From: Streptomyces hyaluromycini
GTDB lineage: Bacteria; Actinomycetota; Actinomycetes; Streptomycetales; Streptomycetaceae
Assembly: GCF_002217755.1 (NCBI RefSeq)
Contig: NZ_BCFL01000044.1
Location: 1 to 53,539 of the forward strand
Direction of reading: 5' to 3'
DNA: 53,539 bases
Positions 9,484-20,800 of this stretch are shown here, piece after piece. The translations under genes were made by a program, and so were the position numbers. The notes below the pieces were generated by a model, which was not told where the DNA came from, searched no databases, and saw only the letters and a list, made by a program, of their open reading frames with translations. Numbering within the stretch: the first letter of the stretch is position 1; each line of letters begins with the position of its first letter.

Positions 9484-10755
9484 TCAGCCCGCTGCGGCCG
9501 TTGGGGACTCCGCGTGCCGAAAACCTGGCAGCACCAGGCACAGCACGGCCGCGACGGCTGTCGCGGCGGCGAAGGCGCCTACCGCCCAGGCGCCGGAAGC
9601 GTGCTGGACGATCAGGCCCGCGATCAGTGGCGCCAGTGTCGCCAGTGCGGTGGCCGCCATCATCACCGTGCTGATGACTCGGCCGCGCATGTCCTCGGGC
9701 GCGCTGCGGAGCACCACGGCGACGAGCGCCCCGTTCGCGGCCGGCGCGAGCAGCAGTGCCAGCGCGACCGGCGCCGCCACCAGCGGTGACGGGATGAACA
9801 AGGCCGCAGCACCGAACAGCAGGGCGGCGGCCAGGGTGATCGTGGTGGTCAGGGTTGCCAGGCGCACGCGCCCCTGCAGTCGGGGGGCGACCACGGCGCC
9901 GAGCAGCCCGCCGGCCGCGATGCCTGCCTGCACGAAACCGATCACCGCAGTGGATGTCCCGTGCTGTTGCATCGCGAGGGTGATGCTGAAGATCACGCCG
10001 CTGAAGGCGAAGTTCACCAGGGGCGTCTGGATCACCGCCGCGCGCAGAATCGGTACCTGCCAGACCAGTTGCAGGCCATCGGTCACCTCACGCCACAACG
10101 ACTTGCGCACGGCCGCCTTCTCCGGCCGGAACCGCCCGCGGATCCGGCTCACCGTGCCGAACGACACCGCGAAGGAGATCGCGTCGGCCAGAAAGGGGAC
10201 GGCACGACCTACTCCGAACAGCACTCCGCCGAGCGCCGGGCCGGCCAGGCTGGCACCGTAGGTCCGGCCTTCGCTGGCGGCCCACGCCTGCTCCAGCTGC
10301 TCATCCGGCACGATTCCCGGCAGCGCGGCGGCGGCGGACGGATCGAAGACGGCACCGGCAGCTCCCTCGATCAGGCTCACGGCGAGGACCACCTGCCAGG
10401 ACGCGGCATCCAGTGCGATCAGAATGCCGAGCAGAGCCAGCAGCACCGCTCGCGTGATGTCGCAGACGATCATCGTCAGTCGCCGGTCGAACCGGTCCGA
10501 AAGCGCCCCAGCGGGCAGTTGCACGCACAGCACGGTAATGGCCCGCACCGTGCCGACGACCCCGGCGAGCACCGCCGAATGGGTCAGGGCCAGGATGAGC
10601 AGCGGGTAGGCGATCCCACTGATCTGTGTGCCGGTATCGGACAGCAACTGCCCGATCCACAGCATTCGAAAGCCCCTGTTGCGCCGTAGCGGAACCTGTC
10701 GTGGCACATCGGTGGCTATTTCAATTCCGCTGGCGTCACTCACCTTCGGAACCAT
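9484..10755 (-). CDS. MFS transporter, probable exporter of the cluster product
   Basis: 423 residues with about 12 hydrophobic segments and the MFS motif A-like loop ALSDRFDRR after helix 2 (about residues 83-91). It resembles the EntS/drug-efflux branch often found beside siderophore and peptide clusters. ATG 10755 is used; GTG 10743, preceded by CGAAGG, is a plausible alternative. The gene is transcribed away from the NRPS operon across a 392-bp shared regulatory region, so export or self-resistance for the product is likely. It carries no frameshift, unlike most genes outside the cluster. Confidence 0.8.
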   Translation of the reverse strand: MVPKVSDASGIEIATDVPRQVPLRRNRGFRMLWIGQLLSDTGTQISGIAYPLLILALTHSAVLAGVVGTVRAITVLCVQLPAGALSDRFDRRLTMIVCDITRAVLLALLGILIALDAASWQVVLAVSLIEGAAGAVFDPSAAAALPGIVPDEQLEQAWAASEGRTYGASLAGPALGGVLFGVGRAVPFLADAISFAVSFGTVSRIRGRFRPEKAAVRKSLWREVTDGLQLVWQVPILRAAVIQTPLVNFAFSGVIFSITLAMQQHGTSTAVIGFVQAGIAAGGLLGAVVAPRLQGRVRLATLTTTITLAAALLFGAAALFIPSPLVAAPVALALLLAPAANGALVAVVLRSAPEDMRGRVISTVMMAATALATLAPLIAGLIVQHASGAWAVGAFAAATAVAAVLCLVLPGFRHAESPTAAAG

Positions 10756-11147
10756 ACGCGCAGGTCAGGGCCACACCAGAGCAAGGGATAGTGATCCATG
10801 TCACAGCGTTGCCCTGCATGGCATCCGTGAGCGCATACGACCTCGTGGTTTGCGTCGCGGTGAGCGACTTCCCTCGCGTTACACACCGTTGACACATCCG
10901 GATAGCGGCTGCGAGCGTAAGTCTCCGCCGCCCATCCGAGAGTTAATTCGAAGCTATTCGGCAGTACCGCTCTTAACCGTCAAGCAGTCGACGAATTCGC
11001 CTGCCGAGAAAGCGGTCGTCCGCCTTTCCCCAGTTAGCGACGCATCCCTCCTGCCAGCTGGGCGCAGACGCAGCGTGAACCATTTGCGACTTTCCATCAA
11101 TACGGTCTTCGGTGGCTGACGCCGCAAAGCAGAAACAGAGGAGCTCG
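10756..11147. promoter_or_regulatory. divergent intergenic region between exporter and NRPS operon
   Basis: 392 bp that must hold both promoters. A TTGACA box near 10888 lacks a well-placed -10. The TGACATGGATCACT-like stretch near 10790-10803 (minus strand) is partly dyadic and could bind a regulator. Several AT-richer patches (GTTAATTCGAAGC near 10942) stand out from the background. I cannot assign exact promoters. Confidence 0.35.
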
Positions 11148-14100
11148 GTGACACTCTATTCGGCTGCACGGCTCGCGCAGACTTCCCATTTCTGGGCGGA
11201 CGGATTCCGAAGCGTGCCTTCCGCGCTTGAGCGCTGGGCCCGGGAGCGACCGGACCAGATCGCTTTCACGTTTCTCCAGGACGGGGAGCATCCGTCCGCG
11301 AGCTTTACCTGGCGGACCTTGGACCAGGCGGTCGCGACCAGGGCCGGAACGCTCGCCCGCGCTGGGCTGGCCGGTCGCCGGGCCCTGCTGGTGTACGAGC
11401 CCGGACTGGAGTTCGTCACGACGTTTGTCGCCTGTCTGCGGACGGGAGTCGTCGCGGTTCCCGTTCCGGTGCCCCGCCGGGCCTCGGCGGGCGAACGGGT
11501 CCGGGGGATCGCGGAGGACGCCGACACCGACGTCGTCCTGACCGACACCCCGACACTCTCGGGCCTCGCGGATGCGAGGCTCTCCGGGCTGCGCTTCATC
11601 CGGACGGATGTGGCGGGCGCACCCGACGGTCCACGGCGCGAGCCGGACCCGCACGAGCCCGCGTTGCTGCAGTACACCTCGGGGTCCACGTCCACTCCCA
11701 AGGGCGTGGTCGTGACGCACGCGAATCTCTGGCACCAACCTCGCGAGCTGGACGAGCTCTGGCCGACCCAGCCGGGCGAACCCACGGTCTCGTGGCTGCC
11801 GATGTTCCACGACATGGGGCTGATGTTCGGGCTGGTCCTGCCGATCTTCCGCGCCTCACCGGTCACCCTGTTCGCCCCCGAGGCGTTCGTGCGGCGACCG
11901 ATCCGGTGGTTGCGAGCCATCTCCGACGCCAGGGCCGTCACCTCGATCGTCCCGAACTTCGCCTACGAGCGATGTCTGGAGAAGATCAGCGCCGAGGAGC
12001 GCTCCGAACTCGACCTCTCGTCGTGGCGGTACGCCATCAACGGGGCCGAACCGGTCAGGGCCGAGACCATGCGCCGGTTCATCGACACATTCTCCGCGTG
12101 CGGTCTGAGCGAGACCTCCGTCGTCGCCGGATACGGCCTGGCCGAGGCCACGCTGAAAGTCGCGGGAACAGCGCGGGGCCCGTCCCGCGCGCTGAGCCTG
12201 TCCGCCGAGCAGCTGCGCGCTGGGCGGGCCGTCCGAGCGCGGGTGGGCGAGCAGGCCGTGGCCAAGGTCGAATGCGGCACGTCCTCGCCGGGCACCGAGA
12301 TCCGGATCGTCGACCCCGCGACCGCGAAGGCGGTGCCCGAAGGGACCGTGGGTGAGATCTGGGTCAGCGGCCCGTGCGTGGGCGCCGGCTACTGGAACCG
12401 CCCGCAGGAGACGGAGCAGACCTTCCGGGCGCGGATCACCGACGATCCCGACGGTCCGACCTACTTGCGGACCGGGGACTTGGGTTTCGTGGCCGACGGC
12501 GATCTCTTTGTCACCGGACGCCACAAGGATCTCCTGATCCTCCGGGGTGAGAACCACTATCCCCAGGACATCGAAGCCACGGCGGGCGCAGCCGCGCCGG
12601 GCGCAGGTCGCACGACCGCCTGCGCGTTCGCGATCGACGGCGAGCACGAGGAACGCCTCGTTGTCGCGGTCGAGCTCGATCCGTCGACGTCCCCCGACGA
12701 TGTGGACCGCGAGGCCATGGCGACCGCGATCTGGCAGGAGCACGGCGTCGTACCGGCCGCCCTCCTGTTCCTCCCGCGTGGGCGCCTCCCGAAGACCACG
12801 AGCGGGAAGCTCCGGCGCTCGGCCGTGGCCCAGGCCTACCTCGACGGGACGCTCCAGGTACTCCCCGGTTCCGGCGAGGTGCCCGAACCGGTCGCCGCGG
12901 CCGGCCACCGCGAAGTCGACGATCTCCTCGAATGGATCGACGACTGGGCGCTGCGCCGGGTCAACACGATGCTCATGGACGAGCGCCGCAGCATCCCGCC
13001 GCATGTCGTGCTGGACTTGGCGCGCCGCGGTGTGCTCGGCATGCAGGTCCCGCGCGCGGAGGGCGGGCTGGGCCTCGACGACTCGGGGATGCTGCGAATC
13101 CTCGAACGCCTGGCCGGGGTGAACCTCTGCCTGGCCACGTTCGTCTGCGACAACAACGTTCTCGGTGTCCGGCCGGTCCTGCAGTACGCCGAGGGGTCGC
13201 TGCGCCGGCGCCTCGCTCCCGAGCTGGCCCGCGGACGGGCGCTCGCGGCGTTCGCGCTCACCGAGCCCGGAGCCGGCTCGTTCGTGCCGTCGATTTCGTC
13301 CACCGCGACCCGCACCGACGACGGCTCGTGGCGCCTCGACGGCGTGAAGTCCTGGAGCGGGAACGCGGCCGGCTCCGACCTCATCGTCACGTTCGCCCAC
13401 GCCTACGACGAGCTCGGGCGCAGCCAGGGCATGACTGCATTCCTCGTCGACAGCGACGACGGCGCGGTTCGGATGGGCGACGAGGAGCTGACCATGGGGA
13501 TGCGCGCCATGGTCCACAACACCGTCGTTCTCGACGGGACCCGAGTCGGCGACGAGCGCGTCCTGGGTGAGGTCGGCCGCGGGTTCGACGTCGCCAACGA
13601 CGCCATGATGCGGGCGCGGCTGATGATCGGCGGCCTGTGCCTCGGCGCGATGAAGCGCTGCCTCGGTGTGGCCGTCGGCTACGCCCGACACCGTCCGATC
13701 AGCACCGGCTTGATGATCGACAATCCAGTTGTCCGCGAGACGCTCTCCGACGCCGTCGCCGCGGTCCGCGCCGTCGAGGCCGTCGTCTACGGCACGGCCT
13801 CGCTGTTCGACGCGCACCGTCCAGTGGACGAGATCGCCGCTCTCGTGCTCAAGGTGGTCTGCCCCGAGCTGCTCTGGAAGGTCGTCGACGACACCGTCCA
13901 GCTCCTCGGCGGTCGCGGCTACATCGAGACCAACGAGGTGTCGCGGTTCCTGCGCGATGCCCGGGTCCTGCGCATCTTCGAGGGCCCGACCGAAAGCCTG
14001 CGCATGCACCTGGGGTCGCTGGTCCTCAACCGGCAGGACGCGCTGCGGACGCTGGTCGAGAACGAACTCGACGACGCGGACGCGGCTCGCGACCTCACCT

Positions 14101-14825
14101 CGATGATCGACGACGTGACGGCCACCTACGAGCAGTGGTCCTTCGACGACGCCGTGGAGGGCAGGCGCCTCCTGCACGACCGGCTCGGAGAGGTGACCGC
14201 CGCGGGCTTGGTGGACGTCCTGGTCCGCCGAACGGTCGACCCGGCCGACGACGGAAGCGGGGCGCGGGCCTGGGCGGCCCGGCGGCTGCAGCAGGCGTAC
14301 CAGACCGCCACCGAGCACCCGGTGATGTTGGATGCCGCCCGGCTGCTGGAGTCGACTGCGGCGGAGGTGGCCCGCGCGCACAAGCTCGCCCCGCGCAGCC
14401 CCGGCGTCCGGCTCCACGTCGATGCCCTCCTCACCGGTGGTGACACCGCGCGCGACGCGCAGCTCACGTCACCCGCGGCCGGCCCCGCGCCGGTTCCTGC
14501 CGGGGCGGCGCAGCCACCCGGTGACCGCGGCGGTGCGCCGACGAAACCAGCGGCCGCACCCGCGGAGGGCGACGTCACGCCGTGGCGGCTCTGGCTGACC
14601 GACTGGGTCGCCGGGCGCGCCGGCGTCAGTGCCGAGCAGGTCGAGGGCGCGGCCTCGCTCCAGCGCTACGGCATCGACTCGATCGCCATCACCGAGCTGG
14701 TCGCCGACCTCGATGACGACCACGACCTCGACGTGCCCTCCGCGCTGGTGTGGGAGAACCCGACGATCGAGGGGCTCGCACGGCAGATCGCGATCCTCGC
14801 CACGCACGCGGCGAGCCGCTCGTGA
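11148..14825 (+). CDS. fatty acyl-AMP ligase - acyl-CoA dehydrogenase - acyl carrier fusion
   Basis: 1225 residues from GTG 11148, chosen because GAGGAG lies 5 bases upstream; GTG 11112 is possible. (1) FAAL, about 1-575: P-loop LQYTSGSTSTPKG near 173 and the FAAL-type ENHYPQDIE near 467, ending TSGKLRRSAVA; it activates a fatty acid as acyl-AMP. (2) Acyl-CoA dehydrogenase, about 590-985: FALTEPGAGS, and IFEGPTES with the expected catalytic Glu; likely FAD-dependent C2-C3 desaturation. (3) Carrier, about 1140-1225: YGIDSIAI with phosphopantetheine Ser 1178. The fusion implies loading and desaturation on one polypeptide, giving an alpha,beta-unsaturated acyl starter for the next gene. First gene of the biosynthetic operon, 44 bp before the NRPS. 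Confidence 0.88.
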   Translation: MTLYSAARLAQTSHFWADGFRSVPSALERWARERPDQIAFTFLQDGEHPSASFTWRTLDQAVATRAGTLARAGLAGRRALLVYEPGLEFVTTFVACLRTGVVAVPVPVPRRASAGERVRGIAEDADTDVVLTDTPTLSGLADARLSGLRFIRTDVAGAPDGPRREPDPHEPALLQYTSGSTSTPKGVVVTHANLWHQPRELDELWPTQPGEPTVSWLPMFHDMGLMFGLVLPIFRASPVTLFAPEAFVRRPIRWLRAISDARAVTSIVPNFAYERCLEKISAEERSELDLSSWRYAINGAEPVRAETMRRFIDTFSACGLSETSVVAGYGLAEATLKVAGTARGPSRALSLSAEQLRAGRAVRARVGEQAVAKVECGTSSPGTEIRIVDPATAKAVPEGTVGEIWVSGPCVGAGYWNRPQETEQTFRARITDDPDGPTYLRTGDLGFVADGDLFVTGRHKDLLILRGENHYPQDIEATAGAAAPGAGRTTACAFAIDGEHEERLVVAVELDPSTSPDDVDREAMATAIWQEHGVVPAALLFLPRGRLPKTTSGKLRRSAVAQAYLDGTLQVLPGSGEVPEPVAAAGHREVDDLLEWIDDWALRRVNTMLMDERRSIPPHVVLDLARRGVLGMQVPRAEGGLGLDDSGMLRILERLAGVNLCLATFVCDNNVLGVRPVLQYAEGSLRRRLAPELARGRALAAFALTEPGAGSFVPSISSTATRTDDGSWRLDGVKSWSGNAAGSDLIVTFAHAYDELGRSQGMTAFLVDSDDGAVRMGDEELTMGMRAMVHNTVVLDGTRVGDERVLGEVGRGFDVANDAMMRARLMIGGLCLGAMKRCLGVAVGYARHRPISTGLMIDNPVVRETLSDAVAAVRAVEAVVYGTASLFDAHRPVDEIAALVLKVVCPELLWKVVDDTVQLLGGRGYIETNEVSRFLRDARVLRIFEGPTESLRMHLGSLVLNRQDALRTLVENELDDADAARDLTSMIDDVTATYEQWSFDDAVEGRRLLHDRLGEVTAAGLVDVLVRRTVDPADDGSGARAWAARRLQQAYQTATEHPVMLDAARLLESTAAEVARAHKLAPRSPGVRLHVDALLTGGDTARDAQLTSPAAGPAPVPAGAAQPPGDRGGAPTKPAAAPAEGDVTPWRLWLTDWVAGRAGVSAEQVEGAASLQRYGIDSIAITELVADLDDDHDLDVPSALVWENPTIEGLARQIAILATHAASRS

Positions 14826-14869
14826 CCGGCCGCACCTGGAACCGAACCGACGCAGAAGGGACACACACG

Positions 14870-17800
14870 ATGCCGGAGGCAGGAGCGCTCACCGTCGGGC
14901 AGGAGGCCCTGTGGTACCTGCAGGGGGCCGACCCCGACAGCTCCGCCTACAACGTGGTGTTCGCGCTGCGCATGCTCGGTGGTCTCGACGTCACAGTGCT
15001 GCGCCGGGCCGTGACGGCGCTGGTCGAGCGCCACGACGTGCTGCGCTCGCGATTCCCGGAGTCGAACGGGCGTCCGTGCCGCGTGGTGGACCCGCCGGAG
15101 CGGTTCGAACTGCAGGTGGAGGACCACGGCGCGATCAGCCACACCGCACTGCACGCGTACGTCCACGCTGCGGCTGCCGAGCCGTTCGACCTGGCGTCCG
15201 GCGCCTTCCGGGTCGTGCTCTTCCGGGTGGAGGACCAGGCGCCTGTCCTGCTCCTGGTGACCCACCACATCGTGACCGACTTCGTGTCGCAGGGCGTGGT
15301 GATGAACGACCTCCTCGCCCTCTACGGAGCGATGCTCGAGGGCCGCGAGCCCGAACTGCGCAAGCTGCGCGCGACCTACGACGACTTTGTCCGCTCCGAG
15401 GCCGACACGCTCGCCTCGGAGCGGGGGAACCTCCTGGACCGGTTCTGGCGCGACGAGTGCGCGGGGGCACCGACCGACATCCTCCTGCCCGCCGAGGGCG
15501 AGCCGGAGCACGGATCACGCGGGGCGACCGTGCGCGTACCGCTCGGGCTTCCCCTGCTCGACCGGGTCGAGGCCCTCGCGCGCGAGAGCGAGGTCAGCTC
15601 GTTCAGCTGCCTGCTCGCTGCGTTCGAGGCACTACTCGCGCGCTACACGGGGCAGGACGACTTCCTCGTCTCGTGCCCGACCATGCCCGACATGCGCCGT
15701 CAGCGCGGCGTCGCCGGCTACTACGTCAACCCCGTGCTGGTCCGCTCGGACGTCCGGAACACCGACGGCTTCACGGCACTGGCCCGCTCGGTTCACGACC
15801 GCGTCGCACGTGCCATGATCCACCGCGATCAGCCGTTCCCGCTGGTCGTGCGTGCCCTCGCCCCTCCCCGACAAGCCGGGCGCGCGCCGGTCGGGCACGT
15901 CGCGTTCAGCATGCAGGCCGCTCACCGATCCGGCGAACTGCTGAACATGCACGCGAGCGGCGAGTCCAGCCGCCCGTGCGTGGTGCACGACGTGGAGGTC
16001 GCGGCGTTCGACGTGCCGCAGCAGGAGGGGCAGTTCGACCTGTCGATCGAGGTCGTGCGCACCAGCGACGACGCCACGGCTGTGCTCAAGTACGACACGG
16101 CGCTGTTCGACGAGGGCACGATCGTCCGGCTGGGCACCCACTTCCGCCGGATCCTCCAGGAGGCGCTCGAGCGGCCGCACCGGCCTGTGGGCGACATCGA
16201 ACTGCTCGACGAGGCCGAGGTGGACGCCCTGCTCCGGCTCGGCGGTGGCGAGTCGGCCGACGTTCCCGCGTCGTCGTTGCTCGACGCCCTGCGCGCTCAC
16301 GCCGCCGAGCGGCCCGAGGCGATCGCCGTGCGGGCCGGCCGGATCACCGTGTCCTACGCGCGCCTCGCGCGGCTCGTGAACGGCGTCGCCGCCCACCTCG
16401 CGTCCCATGGCGTGCGCCGCGGTGACGTCGTCGCGGTCGCCACCGGCCGCTCCGCGGTCCTGCCGGTCGTCGCGCTGGGCGTGATGGCGGCCGGGGCGAC
16501 GTACCTGCCGATCGATCCCACGCTGCCCGCCGAACGCATCGCCTTCATGCTCGACGACGCCTCGGCCGCCGCTCTGGTGCGCAGTGGCGAGGGCGCGCGG
16601 CTCGCCGTCCCGCAGACGGTCACGGCGGTCGATCTTGCCTCAGTCGACCAGATCGAGGAAGTCGAGGAGCTGTCGGCGGACGCGCCCAAGACGGACGACC
16701 GCGTACCCGCCTATCTCATCTACACCTCCGGGTCCACCGGTCGGCCCAAGGGGGTCGCGGTCGGCCACAGGGGCCTGGCGAACCTTGCGGACTGGCAGGA
16801 CCGGACCCTGGCCGTAGACGCGAGCGCGGTCGTGCTGCAGTACGCCTCGCCCGGCTTCGACGCCAGTGTCTGGGAACTGGCCATGGCGTTCGGGTCGGGG
16901 GCCACACTGCACCTCCCAGACCCGGGCGCCGTCGCCGGCAGCGCCCTCGCGGCGGAGATCGTCGCGTCCGGCGCGACGCACGTGACCCTGCCCCCGTCGG
17001 TGCTCGCGACCCTCGCGCCCGACCAGGTCCCCGGCCTGCGGCACGTGATCGCAGCGGGCGAGGCCTGCCCCGGACCGCTGGCGCGGACCTGGGCGGCCCG
17101 CACCGCGTTCCACAACGCCTACGGCCCCACCGAGACGACCGTGTGCGCGACCGCGCACCGCTGCGGCCCCGGTGAGGGTGACCGGCCCCCGATCGGGCGG
17201 CCGCTGCAGAATCTGTCGGTCCACGTGGTCACGGACGGCCCGCGCCTCGCCCCCCGTGGCGTGATCGGTGAGCTCGCCGTCGGGGGGCCCGCCGTCGCCT
17301 TCGGCTACCTGAACCGTCCCGAGCTCACCGACTCCCGGTTCGTCGAGAACCCATGGCGGGCCGGGCAGCGGCTGTACCTCACCGGCGACCGTGTCCGGTG
17401 GCGCAGTGACGGCGTGCTCGAGTTCCACGGCCGGGCCGACGACCAGGTCAAGATCCGGGGTCAGCGCATCGAGCTCGGGGAGATCGACGCCGTTCTCGCC
17501 GCCCACCCCGCCGTCGGCCATGCGGTGACCACCACGACCGGCGTCGGCATCGGCACCCGGCTGGTCGCCCACGTCACCGGTGACGGGCTCGATCCGGGCG
17601 AACTGAAGGACTGGGCGGATCGCCGGCTGCCGGCCCATATGGTGCCGGCGACGGTCACGGTCGTCGATGCCTTCCCGCTGACCAACAGCGCCAAGGTCGA
17701 CCGCCGCGCGCTCGCCGCGGCGGGCGGCGCGCCTGGCGCCGTCGATCCGCCGTCCACCGAAGCCGAGGCGCGCATGGTCGCGCTCCTCGCGGAGGAGCTG

Positions 17801-20800
17801 GGGCTCGACCGGGTCGGCGTGCACGACGACTTCTTCATGCTCGGTGGTCACTCGCTGCTCGCGGCCCGGCTCGCTTTCCGTATCCGCGAGGTTTTCGGCA
17901 CCGAGGTTCCGCTCGCTGACATCCTCGCCCGTCCCACCGCGGCCGGCCTCGCCCGCCGGCTCGAGGGTGCGGAGGCTCGAACGTCCGACACGTTGCCGCG
18001 TGCCCACCCGGCACCCCTCGATGCCGGGGAGCCCTTCCCCCTGACCGACGTGCAGCAGGCGTACCTGCTCGGACGCCAGAAGGACTTCACGCTCGGCGGC
18101 GTCTCCGCGCACGGCTACTTCGAGATCGAGGGACCCGATCTCGACCCTGATCGCCTGGGCGCCGCCTGGAACGCGGTGGTCCGCAACCATCCGATGCTGC
18201 GCTGCGTCGTCGACGGCGACCGGCAGCGAGTGCTGACGGAGGTGGACGACTACCACATCGAGGTCACCGACCTGCGGGCCGGCCCGCAGACGGCGGTCGA
18301 GACCCATCTCGCCGCCCTGCGCGCGGAGATGTCCCACCAGGTCCTGCCCGCGGACCGGTGGCCGTTGTTCGACATCCGACTGACCCGTGTGCCAGATGGC
18401 CGCAGCCGGCTGCATCTGAGCGTCGACGGTCTCGTCGCCGACGGGATCAGCCTGCGGAAGATCCTCGCCGAGTGGTACGACGCCTACCAGGGCCATGACC
18501 TGGCCCCGGCCGAGGAGGTGACGTTCCGCGACTACGTGCTGGCCGAACGGGAGCTGGAGGCCACCGAGCTGTACGAGCGGTCACGCACGTACTGGCACAA
18601 GCGTCTCAACACCCTGCCCACCGGGCCCGCCCTGCCCTCGCACCCGGGCGCCGCGGGCGGTGACGCGGCGGGTAACCGCTCTCCGCAATTCGACCGGCTC
18701 CATCACCACCTGCCCTCGGCGACCTGGCAGGCCCTGTTGGAGACCACCCGCCGCTCCGGGTTGACCCCGTCGACCGTTGCCCTCACCGCGTACGCCACAA
18801 CCCTCGCGGCCTGGTCGAGCTCGCGGCGCTTCACGCTCACCCTGACGATGTTCAACCGGCTGCCGCTGCATCCCGGCGTCGACCGCGTCGTCGGTGACTT
18901 CACCACCGTCACGCTGCTCGAGGTCGACCTGCGCGCATCCCGCTCCTTCCTGGAAGCCGCCCACGACGTGCAGCGTCAGCTCTGGTCGGACCTGGACCAC
19001 CGCTACTACGGCGGCATCCGCGTTAAGCGTGACCTCGCCCGCCGCGGCGACGCCGTCTCCCGAGGGGGCGACACGCCGGTCGTCTTCACCAGCGCGCTGG
19101 ACGACTCGGGCGGCGGCTGGGGCTTCGAGGGCTTCGGCGAGCTGGTGACCGCGACGAACCAGACCCCGCAGGTGTCACTCGACCACGTGGTGGTGGAGCG
19201 CGACGGCGGCCTCGACCTGGTGTGGAACGTCGTGCGCTCCGAGTTCCCGGAGGGGCTGCCCGACGCCATGTTCGCCGACTACCGGGCGGCACTCGAACGG
19301 CTCGCGCACGACCAGGCGGCCTGGGACGAAACTGGACGCGACCACCGCCGGCCCGAGCAGATCGTGGAGCATCGCGACGCCAACGAGACGGCGCTGCCGC
19401 CGCGTCGGCTGCCCCTGTTGCACGAACCATTCTTCGCCATGGCCGCCCGGCGGCCCGACGCCGTCGCGGTGCGCACACCGCACCGGGCCGTGACCTACCG
19501 CGAGCTCGAACGTGACGCGCTGCGGATCGCCGCCTCCCTGGCCGAACTGGACCTGCCGCCGTCGTCGCTCGTTGCAGTGAGCATGCCCAAGGGCCCGGCC
19601 CAGGTCGCGGCAGTGCTCGGGGTGCTGCGTGCGGGGCTTGCCTACGTCCCGGTCAGTCCCTCGCTCCCCCGCGATCGACAGAAGACCCTGATCCGGGAGG
19701 CCCGCCCCGGCGCCGTGCTGTGCCTGGCCGAACACGGATCTGAAGCCGGGCCACCGGCCGGATCGGTTCCGGTCATCGAGGTCGACCGTCTCCCGGACCG
19801 GACCACGGAACCCCCCGAGATCGCGACTGCGGAAGAGGACCTGGCGTACGTCATCTACACCTCGGGCTCCACCGGGACGCCGAAGGGCGTCATGATCGAC
19901 CATGGCGGCGCCATGAACACCATCGTCGACATCAACCGGCGCTACGAAGTCACCGGCGACGACTCGGTGCTCGGCGTCTCCAGTCTCAGCTTCGACCTGT
20001 CGGTGTACGACGTCTTCGGTGTCCTCGCCGCCGGTGGAACGCTCGTCCTGCCGGACCCCCGGCAGGAAATGGACCCCGCCCACTGGCGTCGGCTGATCAG
20101 CGATCACGGGGTGACCCTGTGGAACTCCGTCCCCGCCCTCATGCGACTGCTGCTGCAGTGGGACGAACTCGAGGAGTCCGGCGCGCTCACGTCGCTGACC
20201 ACGGTCATGCTCAGCGGCGACTGGATCCCGGTCGACCTGCCCGACCTGATCCGCGGGCGCTGCCCCAGGGCCGAGGTCATCAGCATGGGCGGGGCCACCG
20301 AGGCGTCGATCTGGTCGGTCTTCCACCGCGTGGGCCCACGGCTGCCCGACTGGTCGAGCGTCCCCTACGGCCGGCCCCTCGCCGGCCAGGAGATGCACGT
20401 CCTCGACGAGTCGATGACCCCGCGGCCCACCTGGGTGTCCGGGGACCTCTACATCGGCGGACGCGGCGTCGCGCTCGGCTATCTGCACGACCCCGAACTC
20501 ACCGACACCAAGTTCATGCGGCATCCGGTCTGGGGCACGCGGCTCTACCGAACCGGTGACCGGGCACGCTGGCGGCCGGGCGGGCTCCTCGAGTTCCTCG
20601 GCCGCGACGACCTGCAGGTCAAGATCAACGGTAACCGCATCGAGCTGGGCGAGATCGAGGCGGCCCTCGCGGCACACCCGCAGGTCGAGGACGCCGTGGT
20701 GACCGCTCCGTCGGTCGGGGGCGACCGCGTCCTCGTGGCTCACGTCGTCCCCGTCCCGGAGGAGGGCGCGCAGGCGAACCAGCCCGCGGTGCCCTCGATC

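Noticed and set aside
11856..14417. Very long open frame (853 codons) on the minus strand opposite the FAAL-ACAD-ACP gene
   Set aside because: A GC-bias shadow: its composition is Arg/Gly/Pro/Val-rich with no domain, and the plus strand encodes clear catalytic domains throughout.
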